A DNA stretch of 64,000 nt from Carex sylvatica (taxonomy: Eukaryota > Streptophyta > Magnoliopsida > Poales > Cyperaceae): positions 1 through 64,000 of the forward strand of contig CAXKVR010000470.1 in NCBI GenBank assembly GCA_964058845.1. The letters are read 5' to 3'. Positions 1 to 11,601 of the stretch are shown here, piece by piece. Below the pieces are notes generated by a model that saw only the letters and a program-made list of their open reading frames with translations, searched no databases and was not told where the DNA came from. How positions within the stretch are numbered: position 1 is the stretch's first letter; the number at the start of each line of letters is the position of its first letter. The translations under genes were made by a program, and so were the position numbers.

Positions 1-92
1 ATTGATATCATAGTGATCGGTTTGAATCGATTGTTTGGATTTTGATTTATATATGGATATCATAGTGATCGGTTTGAATCGATTGTTTGGAC
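1..92. repeat. Short tandem duplication at window start
   Basis: A unit of about 38 bases (GATATCATAGTGATCGG... ending TTGTTTGGA) occurs at about 4-43 and again at about 55-92, nearly identical, separated by a short AT-rich linker. No coding sense is visible. The left edge of the window cuts the context, so it could be part of a larger repeat. Confidence 0.6.
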
Positions 93-293
93 TTTAAAAA
101 TAAAGTATATTAGATATTAAACCCTCCTCATTATTCAGTTCAATCCCAATTTTATGATATATCAAACAAAAAAATTGTCCTAAATTAGTATCAGACCTTA
201 TTTATTAGCATATTTTCTCAAAAAAAAGAGTGTAATTTAAACTAAAATATTGATTTCAGGCATGCATCTTATAAAATGAATTGGGAGCGTGCA

Positions 294-1075
294 TAGGGGT
301 GAAAACGGATTGGATTCGGAGCAGATAATGCTAATACTATATCCGTATCCGTCTTTTAATGAATGGATAGGGCTACAAATAGTAAACGGATATCAAAATT
401 TAAAATTAAATCCGCTTTAAATGAATATGGAGTGAATAATCTACGAATACTGATTCGAAATATAAATACAAAAAGAATAACTATCGGATAATTGAGTTAT
501 ATATTTTAAGATACAAATAAAAAGATGATAAATAAAAAATTATAATTAACTAATAAAAAATAATATAAAAGATAAAAGAGTGTCTTGTTGTTGTCTTAAA
601 ACAAGGGCTAAAATCAATTTAATAGAGGATAAAAGCATACTACAGTCACAGACTAAAATCTTGAATGAAGAATAATGGAGAGTGAAGAAATAGAGGTAAA
701 AAAGAAAGAAAATAGCGTTATTGTTGCGCCATCACCAGCGAAAAAGAGATTAAATTGGAAACTTGATCGTATTATTATTTATCCCACAACCAAGACTGAC
801 ATGAATAATTATATAACAGCTTCTATCCGGAGCAGTAAAGTCGGAGCCGGTTGGGAAAAATTTTGGATCCGGATACATCTGGATATCCACTCTATTTACA
901 CCTTGATGAAAGTATATGTACCGATATCTGACATTATTTCACTCTATACAAAAAATATCCATATCTGTATCCGTAATTATCCATATCCATTTAATTCAAA
1001 TTTCAATAATCTCTTAATACAGAGCGAATATGAGCGGATTATCCATATTCCTTTAGACCCATGTACAAGTTAATG
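294..1075. mobile_element. hAT-like TAGGGGTG element, right end not found
   Basis: The segment opens with TAGGGGTGAAAACGGATTGG, the same end as several other elements in this window. It continues with scattered TATCCG/CGGATA motifs through about 1060, much like the interiors of the elements at 19303 and 25120. I could not find a matching right terminus or target duplication, so the right limit is approximate. A 132-codon open frame at 675-1073 lies wholly inside this repeat and looks fortuitous. Confidence 0.5.
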
Positions 1076-2094
1076 GTACTTTCAGATAATAGGTCCATAC
1101 TAAAGGCTTATAGTAGGCCCATTAGTTCTGATAAAGAGGCCCATATATAATGTTTATAGTAAGCTTATTGTATTATTGAAAATTATATAACAAATTTGAC
1201 GCTATTGGTCTATTGGTACACTGATGATTCCTCTTACAGCACAAACATGGAACTTTTTGGTCGAAACAGTTTTACTCCTAGAGGTGTTTATTGATTGGTT
1301 AAATTAGGATAAAATTCAATTAAAATTTATTTAAGAATAATATTCGATTTGTATAAATATAAAACTTATACCAATCAATCGAATGAAAAATTGAATCAAA
1401 TAAATCGAATTTTATTACAGTTTATTCAGTAAAGTCAATTACTATAATAGTACAATGTCTTTTATTGTTCGTCAAACATACAAAACGAGCAAAACATGGG
1501 GTGAAAAACACACTTATTTCAATAAAGAGTTGCAACCATAATTTAAAGTTTTTCTAAGGTCCTGTTCAGATGCAATCCTAACTGCGGGAATTGCTAGGAA
1601 ATTGAGCGGCTATTTTTATTAATATCCTAAAAAAAAAAAAATTTAAGATTTTCTGTCAATATTGTCCCGACCGTCAGGCCCATGGACGGCTCAATCTCCT
1701 AGCAGACCGCCCGTGACAAGGGCACCCCACTAGGGACCAGACCGCCCCTGGACCGGGCGGTCCACTTTTCTTTTTCTTTTTTAGATTTTTTTTTAGAGAT
1801 CTAATTTCAATTTCATTATTTTGAATTTTTTGTTTAGGGTGTATGCCAAAAAAATAAGACATTTGATACATTAATGAATGATGTCGTAACATTTTATAAC
1901 TTTGATTTGATTTATTAGTTGGATATCACAAGTCTAAATATAACACTAATTAAGGACTTGACATTGATTCTTAATGCGGGATTTATTTTTGTAAAAATCT
2001 TTTTTTTTGTACTCCCGCATTATACAAAAGTACCCCACATTATTTTTTTCATACTCATTTTTTTATAATATATGTATATATATAGTATAATATA

Positions 2095-2520
2095 GAGGTT
2101 GGCTACTATGCTTATATAAGCATATCTACACATATGCTTATGACTCATTTTTATGTTTCTAATATCCAAATGGTTGATCTGAACCGTTAGATGTGATCTC
2201 TATATTGAAATGTGCTTGGAGACCAAATTTTACATTTTTCTGACTTTTTTTACTATTTATTAAGCCAATTTGAAAATCTCTGATCCAACGGTGGCTTCTG
2301 ATTTTACTGTTTTGTTAAGCCACCGTTGGATCAGCGATTTTCAAAGTGGCTTAATAAATAGTAAAAAAATTCATAAAAATATAAAATTTGGTCTCCAAGC
2401 ACATATTAATATGGAGAACAAGATGAACGGTTCAGATCAACCATTTGGACATTGGAAACACAAAAATGAGTTATAAGCATATGTGGGGATATGCTTATAT
2501 AAGCATAGTAGCCAACCTCG
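2095..2520. mobile_element. MITE nested inside the MULE, 9-bp TSD
   Basis: Inverted ends GAGGTTGGCTACTATGCTTA and its complement delimit a 426-bp hairpin-like element. It is flanked by TATAATATA at 2086-2094 and 2521-2529. The 9-bp duplication fits a Mutator-type MITE, although the AT-rich target lowers the weight of that match. The two arms also contain inverted copies of a block around TTGATCTGAACCGTTAGATG. It has no coding capacity. Confidence 0.75.
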
Positions 2521-2529
2521 TATAATATA

Positions 2530-2760
2530 AGTATATATATATAGAGAGAGAGTAAGGCTACGCTACTTCGCGAATTAAAAGAGAATGTTTTCATTCGCGC
2601 TCATATCTATAGTTTCAAAATTTAAAAAGTCGATCTGAATCGTTAGATGTGATTTCTATATTGAAATGTGCTTGGAGACCAAATTTTATATTTTTATGAT
2701 TTTTTTTTACTATTTATTAAGCTACTTTGAAAATCGTTGATCCAACATCTACCGTCGTAC
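2530..2760. repeat. Diverged partial copy of the 2095-2520 MITE
   Basis: The segment from about 2620 to 2755 repeats the left-arm sequence of the adjacent MITE (gatgtgatttctatattgaa and following, ending at the gatccaac block) with several differences. Its outer end is GGCTACGCTACTTCGCG rather than GGCTACTATGC. No second arm is visible. It is probably a truncated or related element next to the intact MITE. Confidence 0.45.
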
Positions 2761-3137
2761 AAAAACTTAAACTGAGTTTTTGAAGCACTAAACGATATTT
2801 TTTTTGAAATTCTGATGCTTTGAATACTTGGGGGTGACTCCCTGGGTGATATTCGAATCCGTCTCGTCCCCCCCCTTTCTGAAAAGTGGTCGTATGCGCA
2901 AATCCGACTTTCCTAGCTAAAGTTATGGATGTTTAAAGTTTCTTCAAAAGCTGAACTTTGGAAATTCATAACTAACAATAGAAAAATCCAAATAAATTGA
3001 AATTTGTGTCAATTATGTGTATTTTTGAATGCTCTACATTCTGGTGTAATCACTTTTACAGTTTGGTCTTTGTATCAGTCCAGATTTACTAATTTACCAG
3101 CAGAAGTCAAATGCCGTCGCATGCGCCGCATGAGCTA

Positions 3138-3362
3138 TGTATATATTATACATATGTATAATATATGTATATATAATACAATACATGTATATATATGTAT
3201 AGATATGTATATATAATACAATACATGTATATATATGTATATATATGTATGTATATGTATGTGATATGTATATATAATACAATACATGTATATATATGTA
3301 TATATATGTATGTATATGTATGTGATATGTATGTGATATGTATATGTATGTGTATGTATATG

Positions 3363-3425
<63 letters not shown>

Positions 3426-3440
3426 ATGTATATGTATATC
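3138..3440. repeat. TATG/TATA microsatellite
   Basis: About 300 bases of alternating purine-pyrimidine repeats (ATGTATATATGTATATGTATG and variants), with a longer-period unit around TAATACAATACATGTATATATGTATA repeated three times. It lies inside the 1606-3863 Mutator-like element. Open frames on both strands here encode only Tyr/Ile/Met/Val/Thr repeats and are not genes. Confidence 0.9.
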
Positions 3441-3872
3441 ATTGAGGCAATCTAACTATATTTTTTGGTGTATATTTGAATTAATGTCAAATTCTTAATT
3501 AATGTTATCTTTAGACTTGTGATATTCAACTGACAAATCAAATCAATCAAAGTTATAAAGAGTTACGACATCACTTCATAAATATATCAAATGTTTTTTT
3601 CTTTTTTATACACTCTAAACAAGAAAAAAATGTATTCACAAAATTATTTAAATAAAAAATATTAACATCTCTCTCCCTTAAAAAAAAGGTGCACTGTCCG
3701 GATCAAGGGCGGTCTGATCCCTAGTGGGGCGCCCCTGTCACGGGCGGTCCGCTAGGGGATTGGGCCGCCGGTGGACCTGGCGGTCGGGGCAATTTTGACA
3801 AAAAATATAATGCGGGGCATCTTTAAATTTATAATTTTTTTTAGGGTATTAATATAAATGGCCGGAAATTGA

Positions 3873-4846
3873 GTCTGTTTAGAAAAATTTTCAATAACCT
3901 GTTCGACTGCATTTTTTTGGGAATGGGATTGGCTATGAATTCCCGTTTCTATTTCCATTTCTTTCTTATTTTGTGGGAAAAAAATTATTTGATCAGACTC
4001 AATTTGTTTTTTTCCCACTCTTTGTTACTTGTTGCATCTTTCTTTACAAACCTTTTTTTTAATTAAGAGATGACTATAAACTGTCTAGAGTTTAGCAATT
4101 TAAATGACTTTATTTTTTTTATTAAAATTTACTAATATAAATACAACACAGATTTTATTTTTGGTTTGTATCAATTATTACAATAGGTTAGTTAATAATA
4201 TAAAAATTAACTTGCAAATTAATACAAAGCATGAACTAATAACATGTTAAACATTAAAATAAACTATATATATACATCAGGATTGGATAACCAATTTGCT
4301 AATTTAATTTTAATTTTTTCAGTGATTGGATAACAAATTTATGAGCAAAAATATTGTTATGAAATAATTAATAAATATTATAATGTTATTGTTTAATCAT
4401 TTTATTTAATTATATTAATAATTATTTATAAGAATAATCGTACTGATATTAAGCATTTTATAAGAAAAATATAATTTTGCACAACTAATCTAACAGTACA
4501 ATTGAACACATATTTCAGCACATGCCCAGGTACAAATTACAAACTTTTTGTACTAATTACATACTTGCTAAGTATTTTTCTTTACTCTACAGTATATTTT
4601 TTTTACATCTCATTTTTTTTATAAATTATTTAAGTAGAAATATATGATAAAATTTAAAATATATTATTTATTTAATTATTTAGTTAATTCTTCTTATTTT
4701 AAATAGGTTAGAAATTAAAAAAAATACATGTTTTAAAAATATATCAAGATTTCTCACAATTAATCACATGGTACGACCGAACACTCATTTGAAAATATTC
4801 CCATAAATTATCCCCTACGTACCTGCATCCATGGGTTTCCATTTTT
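3873..4846. other. AT-rich spacer downstream of the CKX gene
   Basis: No recognisable coding region. The sequence is strongly AT-rich, with a short open frame (3869-4066) of low-complexity Phe/Leu content that I do not believe. It probably contains the 3' UTR of the cytokinin dehydrogenase gene, transcribed leftwards from 4847; no convincing single polyadenylation signal can be chosen. Confidence 0.4.
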
Positions 4847-7800
4847 TCAAAAGTAAGTTCTCATCCCCATTAAATCCCATTCTGTGCAATTCTGTGACAA
4901 AGGAACGGGCTCTAAAGGAGTAAATATTTGTTGACCGGGAGACAAGAGTACTTTTGGATCATACTTCTTTTTCCTTGAAACAAACTTGCCCCATTTATTG
5001 CCAAATTGCCTTTTCCAATCCTGTTGATTTGTAAAATGCGGAAGATACACTTTGCATCCTAAGTTATATTCTTCACAAATGCTTACTACTTGATCATTGG
5101 CATCGGTTAAAGTTTGTGTGTTGTTTGCTATTGCTGTCCAAAGAAGGCTTGCAAGATAGAAAATTTCCTCATCAGGAGTCACCGCTGACATCTTATCATC
5201 CCACCTGCAATTAATGGTTCAGTTGATATATCCCGATTTTTTTATTTATATCCAAAAAATATAAATTTAAAAAACTAACCAAACCTTAGACGTATTTTGA
5301 AAATTATCCAAACCGAAATTTTTTTTCCGGTTTTAGGATTTTTTTTTTTGGAAAAAAAATTTTTAGGAAATTTTTTTCTTTTTCGGATTCTTTCTTTTTT
5401 TTCATTTTTTAGTTTTTATAATAAATTTATATTTTGTATTGAAGTATTAGAAATATTTAATATATTTCTTTAAAAATAGATGTAATACTATATAATTTGA
5501 TTTATTAGAAAGACTGCTACAAATAACCCGGATCAATATTTTTCATGCTGGATTTTTTACGACCATAAGAAAAATTAATATATTTCTTTATGAGTCATTG
5601 AAAAAAAAAATAATACTTGGATTCTGAGTTATTGATACCGGTTTAAAAGTCACTTCTAAATAAATACATAAAATATATATCATCTTTCTAGTATATTTAA
5701 TTTCTAAAAATTTGTATCTATGTTGAGAATTATTTTTAATAACAGTCATTAAATATTTTTCCATATTTTTTTTTTTCCATTTTTCAACTTTTTTATTTTA
5801 AAAGGAATATTTCTAATTTATTTATTTTTTGTATTGAAGTATTAGAAATATTTAATATATTTTTTTAAAATAGATGGAATACTATATAATTTGATTTATT
5901 AGGAAGACTGCTACAAATAACCCGGATCAACATTTTTCATGCCGAATTTTTTACGGCCGTAAGAAAAATTAATATATTTCTTTATTTGTTATTAGAAAAA
6001 AAAAATGCTTGGATTCTCAGTTATTGATCCCCATTCAAAAGTCACTTCTAGAAACAATTTTTTTAGAAATTAAATATACTAGAAAAATGACAATATTTTT
6101 TGTATTTACTTAGAAGTGACTTTTGAACGGGGATTAATAACTGAGGATCCAAGCATTTTTATTTTTTTTAATAACAAATAAAGAAATATATTAATTTTTC
6201 TCACGGCCATAAAAAATCTGGCATTAAAAATATTGATCCGGATTATTTGTAGCAGTCTTTCGAATAAATCAAATTATATAGTATTTTATCTATTTTTAAA
6301 GAAATATATTAAATATTTCTAATACTTCAATAAAAAAAATTATAAGACCTGAAAAATGAAAAAAAAATCCTAAAAAAATTAAATAAATAAAAAAATTCCA
6401 AAATCGGAAAATAAAATTCCGGTTTTGAAACTAAAAACCGAAAAAAAAAATTTAATTCATTACCAAAATTTTTTTTCCAGTTTTAATATACATTTACCAT
6501 AAAAAAAATTTCCGAAAATTGGTGTTGCAACCGAAAAATAAATTTTGCGGTTTGGGTAATTTTTGAAATACGTCTGCGGTTTGGTTAGTTTTTTAAATTT
6601 ATATTTTTTTTTTGGATATAAATTGGTGTTGCAACCTCTAATATATGAAGCATGCAATGCAGCCTCTAAAATATTCATACAAAAAATTCCAATTATTTGA
6701 TGCATGCAATCTCTAATATAAAAGACATTTTCTTAATCACAACATCAACAATTTACATGTATTATGTATCAATGTAAAAAGATTGAGGCCTCGAGCACTG
6801 ATACGAATATCAATATGTCATGTAAAATTTGTGTGCACAAATTTTTATGCATCTAAGAGAATGGATTATGCACAAATTATGCATGATTCATTTTTTTTCG
6901 ATGCATTAAAATTTATACGTGATTATTTATTTTTGGTGCAATAAATTCCGTGTTCGTATTGGTGATTCTCAAATGCGTTTGATGGTCAACATAAGTGTGA
7001 ATCTATACAAAATTTAATGCATCGTGAAGAATGAATCATGCATAAATTGAAATAAATGATTGAAATTGTAAATATTTGTTCAATTTATAAAATCTGCGTT
7101 AGTGGATCTCTTGCCATCTTATATTAAAAAAAAATTAATTAATTCGTCGTAAAGAATGAATCATGCGTAAATTTAAATTTACGCATAGTACAATAACTTC
7201 CTAACGCAAAACTCATACCCCCAAAATCAACATTGCACACAAATATTTGTGCAAACTTTCGACAAATATTCTATGATTTAGAGTTTAGACATATACCAGA
7301 AAATGTCCTAAAAATATTATTTTAAAACAGAGATGGAGAACTTACTTTGCTCTGATCATCGGGAAGAGTAAAAGAGTGCCAGCCGCGTTATTTCCTTTCA
7401 AAATACCCTTAAATATTATTGAATCGAATTCAAGTACTTTTGATTTGGGCACAAACAAATCAAGCCATGCATGAGGGACCAGCCACTGCCCAAGGGGTGT
7501 CAACCGAACCTCTAGATAGTATAATCGATTAAGAAAATCAAGAAGCGGCATGTCGATGCTAAATGCATACTCAGATATGTGGTGTAAATCTTTCAGCAAA
7601 ACCTTTATATTCTGTCAAAAATATCATCCGATTAACACATACTTAATTTTTACAGGAGGAGGATTCCAATGCCTCATGTCTTCATACCTCATTATACCTC
7701 ATATTTTATATTTTCGTTTTCAAAGTTCAAATTATTAATCTGAACCGTTCAATATTTTATATATACTAAGATATGGTTAGAGATGAAATTTTATAATTTT

Positions 7801-10493
7801 TTATTTTACTATTTTTTAAAATGGGTAGAAAATCATTGTTTTTTTAACGGTTCAAAAACAGTGATTTTGTATCTATCTTAAAAAATAGTAAAAAAATTTC
7901 AAAAAATATAAAATTTCATCTCTAATCGTATCTTAGTATAAATATTGTGTTGAACAGTTCGAATCGACAATTTGAACTTTGAAAATAAAGATATAAAATA
8001 TGATGTATGATGAGGTATGAAAAATATGAGGCATTGGAATCCTTCTCTTTTTACAGTCATGAAAAATTATCATCCGATTAACACATCCGGCTAGTGTGCT
8101 TCCCCTAACATCTAACAATATATTTCGGCCTCTAAAACCTATCGAATCGACTACAAATTAATTAAAACAATTCAGACCAATTTTACCTAGAACTTCGTTT
8201 TCATAAGAAAAAAAATATTTTTCAAATTTGTTGACTTGATTGGGGTCACAAAAAGATATAGTATAATAAGATGCGTACATAATTCTTTATATTTTAACTA
8301 CTTCACTTGATAGTAAATAATTAAAAAAAATTATATGAAAATGAAACTCTCTCGTTAAAAAGATTGATCTTAACAGTTTGAATTTTTCGTTTAAAACCAA
8401 TTCGATAAATTTTAAAAATTAAAAATAAATTGTTAAAATATAAGGAAACACATTAGCCGTACTATAAGAACAAAATTGACGGACCACTATATTCAATTCA
8501 TATAACATCAGAATCTAATACCATATTATATTTATGTGCAATACAATGCACGATTCGTTCAATCATTAGAACTTTCTTTCTTGTTGACGGGTATTGTTTT
8601 GGATGTGTGTGCGTGATGCAAGAAAATTATTTCTGGAACCATGATAACGTAAGAAAGGAGGAATTTTATGTATACTCCTCGAAAACTTTAAAATTATGTA
8701 TTTTCCCCTCTAAATTTATAATATCATATTTACTTTTCTAAATTTTAAAAACTCACAAATTTATTTCATTTTCTACTCAATATCATTTTAAATTTATAAA
8801 ACTTTTAATTTTATCCTTTACTAAAAAAAATGTATGTTGAGTAAGAAAAATATTAATCTTGTAATTAATTAGTTTCCGAAGACAAATGGTTCATTTACCT
8901 ACTTGTCATGTACACACAATGACATTTATATATACGCGTGCGTGCGCATCACACAAGTAAGATACCGAACCATCCCCTCACGACTGGTTAATTAGAAGAT
9001 TAAATATTTCTCTTAAATATGTTTTTTTTTTATATATATATAAAGAGTCAAATGAATACTTTATAATTTTGAAATGAATTATAATAGAAAAGGTAATAAA
9101 TTGATAAATTTGTTAGTATTTGAAATTTAGAGGTAAATATGTTACTAAGAATTTTAGAGAAAAAATACTTAATATCTCGAGATTTTTTAGGGGTGTACCG
9201 TATACATGAAATTCACTTCAAAAAAAAAGGGATTATTTTGAGATGTTACTTGATCTACTGACGCGGCCGTCGTATCATTGAAGTATACAGCAGCATCGAT
9301 TATGTATACCGGCCCATCAGTTTCATTAAATAACCAAGTTATCTTTTCTATGTCGCTATCCGAGAAACCTGAGCGTACAACTTGTGCCTTGCTGAGAAAA
9401 ACTTGTCCTCCCACAAAATCGAAGCCTGATAAATCGTTCTCTATGGATATCAACTTCTCCTGATCCTTCATCAGTAGTTCCACGTCTGTATAGAATAGCC
9501 GGACCCGTCGTGCCGTCTTTTGAGCTGGTTCGAGTGCGATTCGAGCTCGAGTTATTACCCCGAATTGACCCAGACCTCCCAAAGCACCATAGAATAGATC
9601 AGGTTCCATATCTCTTGAGCAGGTTATTGTTTCCCCAGTTCCTGCATCCATATTCCAATTAATAACATATATATGTTCCTAGTATGTTTTCAGAAACTAC
9701 ATAATTCCAAAATAAATTCATCATGTTGTTCAGTTTTTAAACTAAAACCGGCATATCACTTTTATTGCTTCTGCACAGATTTTCAATGTGCAACGTAAGT
9801 TCTTTATGGAATTTTTGGTTGATTTATGTGTCTTTTTTTTTCATAGGAATATACAATATACACAATATATGTACCTGTAATCACATCTAATTCATATACA
9901 TTGGATATCTGGGGACCATGCTTAAATGCTGCACCACTAACCCCCGCATTTGAGAGTGTGCCTCCGACTGTTGCTAACAAATAATCTGTAAACACACGTG
10001 GCGTTAGACCATGTTTAAGTGTCGCATTTAGCACATTAATCCATGTCTGCTCGCCGCCCGCATCAACATAGGGGATGGGGCCGTTGCTCACAGTTATGCG
10101 GCAGTCGCTTTGGTTACGGCCGAGTGATGGCATGTACACTAGAACGCCGTCTGGAACGAACGTCTGGCCATATGTTGAATGTCCTGCGCCCCTTTGGGAG
10201 ATGGGGAAGGGCTTTGGGGACCAATAGGAGAGGCGTATTAGTTTGGCTATGTCATTTGGAGAAGATGGATAGAAGACTGCACCAGGGGTGGATTTTGACA
10301 GGTTGCCAAAATCAGTTGCAAATAATGACGTGTCATTGGGATCGGTGGATATTTCCGAGAAAATATCTAGGTTTGGTAATCCATTGTGCTGTGATAGAAC
10401 AAAGGATATGAGAGTGATAAATATTGTAAGAGGTAGTATGATGAGGGAACACAGTTTAGTGATCTCCATTAATTTGCTGTGAACTGCGCGCAT
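4847..10493 (-). CDS. CKX: Cytokinin oxidase/dehydrogenase, 4 exons
   Basis: The enzyme cleaves the isoprenoid side chain of cytokinins using a covalently bound FAD. Exons on the minus strand are 10493-9875, 9641-9250, 7611-7346 and 5204-4847; all junctions are GT-AG, phases agree and the total is 545 codons with TGA. An N-terminal hydrophobic segment (about residues 14-34) suggests secretion. The FAD-binding domain has GAGHS with the flavin-linking His at about 105. TDYLLATVGGTLSNAG supplies the catalytic Asp at about 170. The C-terminal domain ends in the family-typical KKYDPKVLLSPGQQIF. Length and residue positions fit characterised plant CKX proteins. Met1 or Met9 (10469) could start translation. 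Introns 2 (1638 bp) and 3 (2141 bp) are swollen by inverted-repeat transposons, but no reading-frame damage is seen. Confidence 0.93.
5244..6623. mobile_element. Large inverted-repeat element in CKX intron 3
   Basis: The outer arms (about 5244-5400 and 6440-6623) are inverted copies: ATTTATATCC, then AAACTAACCAAACC and GACGTATTTTGAAAATTA on the left, with their complements on the right. Inside, a block of about 190 bases (GACTGCTACAAATAACCCGG and following) occurs in direct orientation at about 5510-5700 and 5900-6060, and inverted at about 6100-6265. No transposase and no clear target duplication are visible. It occupies most of intron 3, with its left edge about 40 bases from the exon-4 acceptor. 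The most likely origin is a Mutator-like foldback element. Confidence 0.7.
7656..8047. mobile_element. MITE in CKX intron 2, 9-bp TSD
   Basis: The element is a 392-bp inverted-repeat element. The ends GAGGAGGATTCCAATGCCTCAT and its complement are followed by further inverted homology (TCAAAGTTCAAATT... and its complement). It is flanked by TTTTTACAG at 7647-7655 and 8048-8056, a 9-bp duplication typical of Mutator-type MITEs. It starts only about 45 bases upstream of exon 3 in the direction of transcription. Confidence 0.82.
8661..9214. mobile_element. Probable inverted-repeat element in CKX intron 2
   Basis: The left end GAATTTTATGTATACTCC and following CCTCTAAATTTATAATAT resemble the complement of the right end (GTATACATGAAATTC preceded by GTGTACC and, further in, TTAGAGGTAAATATG). 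The arms are diverged and I found no clean target duplication. The right edge lies about 35 bases from the exon-2 donor. Confidence 0.45.
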
Positions 10494-10528
10494 GTGGTAG
10501 AGGTGCGGCTAGGTCGGGGACACTAAAA

Positions 10529-10538
10529 TATATATATA
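10529..10538 (-). promoter_or_regulatory. Candidate TATA box of the CKX gene
   Basis: A TATATATATA run lies about 36 bases upstream of the first in-frame Met (10493) and about 60 bases upstream of Met9 (10469). With transcription usually starting 25-30 bases downstream of a TATA box, the 5' UTR would be very short for the first Met and more ordinary for the second. This is inference from spacing only. Confidence 0.45.
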
Positions 10539-10539
10539 C

Positions 10540-11419
10540 TACCCGAAGGAGGACTTTGGGCTATAATTGTCAAGGCAGATATTTAAACAGATGTTGAACT
10601 ATATATGACGTTGGTCTATGATTGCGAATTGGGGAAATAAATTTGCTGCGAATATTCAAAAAAATTGCAGGCTCCCCGCGATTCCAACCACAATTGTATA
10701 TGTTTTAAAATTTGTGAACAGAAATTATCTCCTTTTGAGATTTTAGAATTCCAATAAATGAACGGTTGTGGTTGGAATTGCAGAGAGGAAAAGTCATTTT
10801 TGTTGAAACAAGATTTTTAAGAAAAGTTATCTTTGCTGAATTTGCACCACAGAAAGAAAATGAAATTGCACCACATGACTTTCTATTTAAAACATTCTTC
10901 TAATATGATTTCGTCGTAAATGATGTTAGCTTTGGACGAAGATTTTTTTGCTGTTCAGAGACTTTTACTTTTCATTACTATGACCATAGTAATAATAAGT
11001 GAAGCATGACAGTACAAAAAATTATTCAGCCTAAGGGTTCCAGATTCTAATTGTGGGGAAATGTTATTTGCCAATTATTCAAAAGGCACACAATAAATGC
11101 AAATTGAAAGTAAGGACTCCGAGTTTTGATTTCTTGCTACGAAGTGTGAACAGTAACAAAAATCTCACCCAAATCCCTATATATATCCACAATCCTATCA
11201 TGACCTGAGTGCATGAACCAACATAATACAAAAGTTCCTCTTTCTCAAACCGTGTGTGCACAATCAATGTGAAATAAATACATAAATAAGTACAGAAAAT
11301 ATATTTTTATTTTTGTCAACCCTCACAACTTCAAATATTTAAACAAAAATTTATAACACGATTTTGATTATACAATTCTTTAACACAGAAAACATTGTCA
11401 TAATCACTAACTTGATCCA
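10540..11419. other. CKX upstream region, no gene seen
   Basis: This is about 0.9 kb of non-coding sequence upstream of the cytokinin dehydrogenase gene. It contains a small inverted repeat (ATTCCAACCACAATTG near 10680 and GTTGTGGTTGGAATT near 10770), perhaps a short MITE remnant. Otherwise I see no feature. Confidence 0.4.
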
Positions 11420-11434
11420 ACATTGTTCTATTTT

Positions 11435-11586
11435 AAGAACTAGCATTTAATCTAATGGCAAAGGCACATTATCTCTATATAATAGGTCACGTGAGTTCGA
11501 AATTCAAATGGAAGAAATTATTTGTTGTAAAAATAAGAGTAATTAAAATAATCGGGTGGCTTGACCTCCAACTTTACTAAAAAAAA
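11435..11586 (+). mobile_element. tRNA-derived SINE with 15-bp TSD
   Basis: A 152-bp insertion is flanked by a perfect 15-bp duplication, ACATTGTTCTATTTT (11420-11434 and 11587-11601), and ends in an A-run. Near its 5' end are polymerase III promoter-like blocks: TCTAATGGCAAAGGC resembles an A box and GTGAGTTCGAAATTC resembles a B box. This layout is that of a plant tRNA-related SINE mobilised by LINE machinery. It has no coding capacity. Confidence 0.85.
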
Positions 11587-11601
11587 ACATTGTTCTATTT
11601 T

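Larger units (their letters stand above)
1606..3863. mobile_element. Non-autonomous Mutator-like element with long TIRs
   Basis: The element is bounded by a perfect 9-bp direct repeat GGAAATTGA (1597-1605 and 3864-3872), the target-site length typical of Mutator-like elements. Its ends are long inverted repeats: 1606-1990 pairs with about 3480-3863. They share outer GCGGCYATTTWTATTAATA and, further in, GC-rich CGACCG..AGGCCCA and ACCGCCC blocks. No transposase is present. Inside are a nested MITE (2095-2520), a diverged partial copy of it and a microsatellite. The outer terminus matches that of the transposase-bearing element ending at 63483, which suggests that family could mobilise it. Confidence 0.85.

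Noticed and set aside
675..1073. 132-codon frame on the plus strand
   Set aside because: It lies entirely within the TATCCG-type repeat sequence of a hAT-like element and has no recognisable domain.
3094..3455. Overlapping open frames of 62-98 codons on both strands
   Set aside because: They translate a TATG/TATA microsatellite into Tyr/Ile/Thr/Val repeats; no gene structure.
10043..10482. Plus-strand frames of 64-122 codons
   Set aside because: Antisense to CKX exon 1, whose minus-strand reading matches the family.
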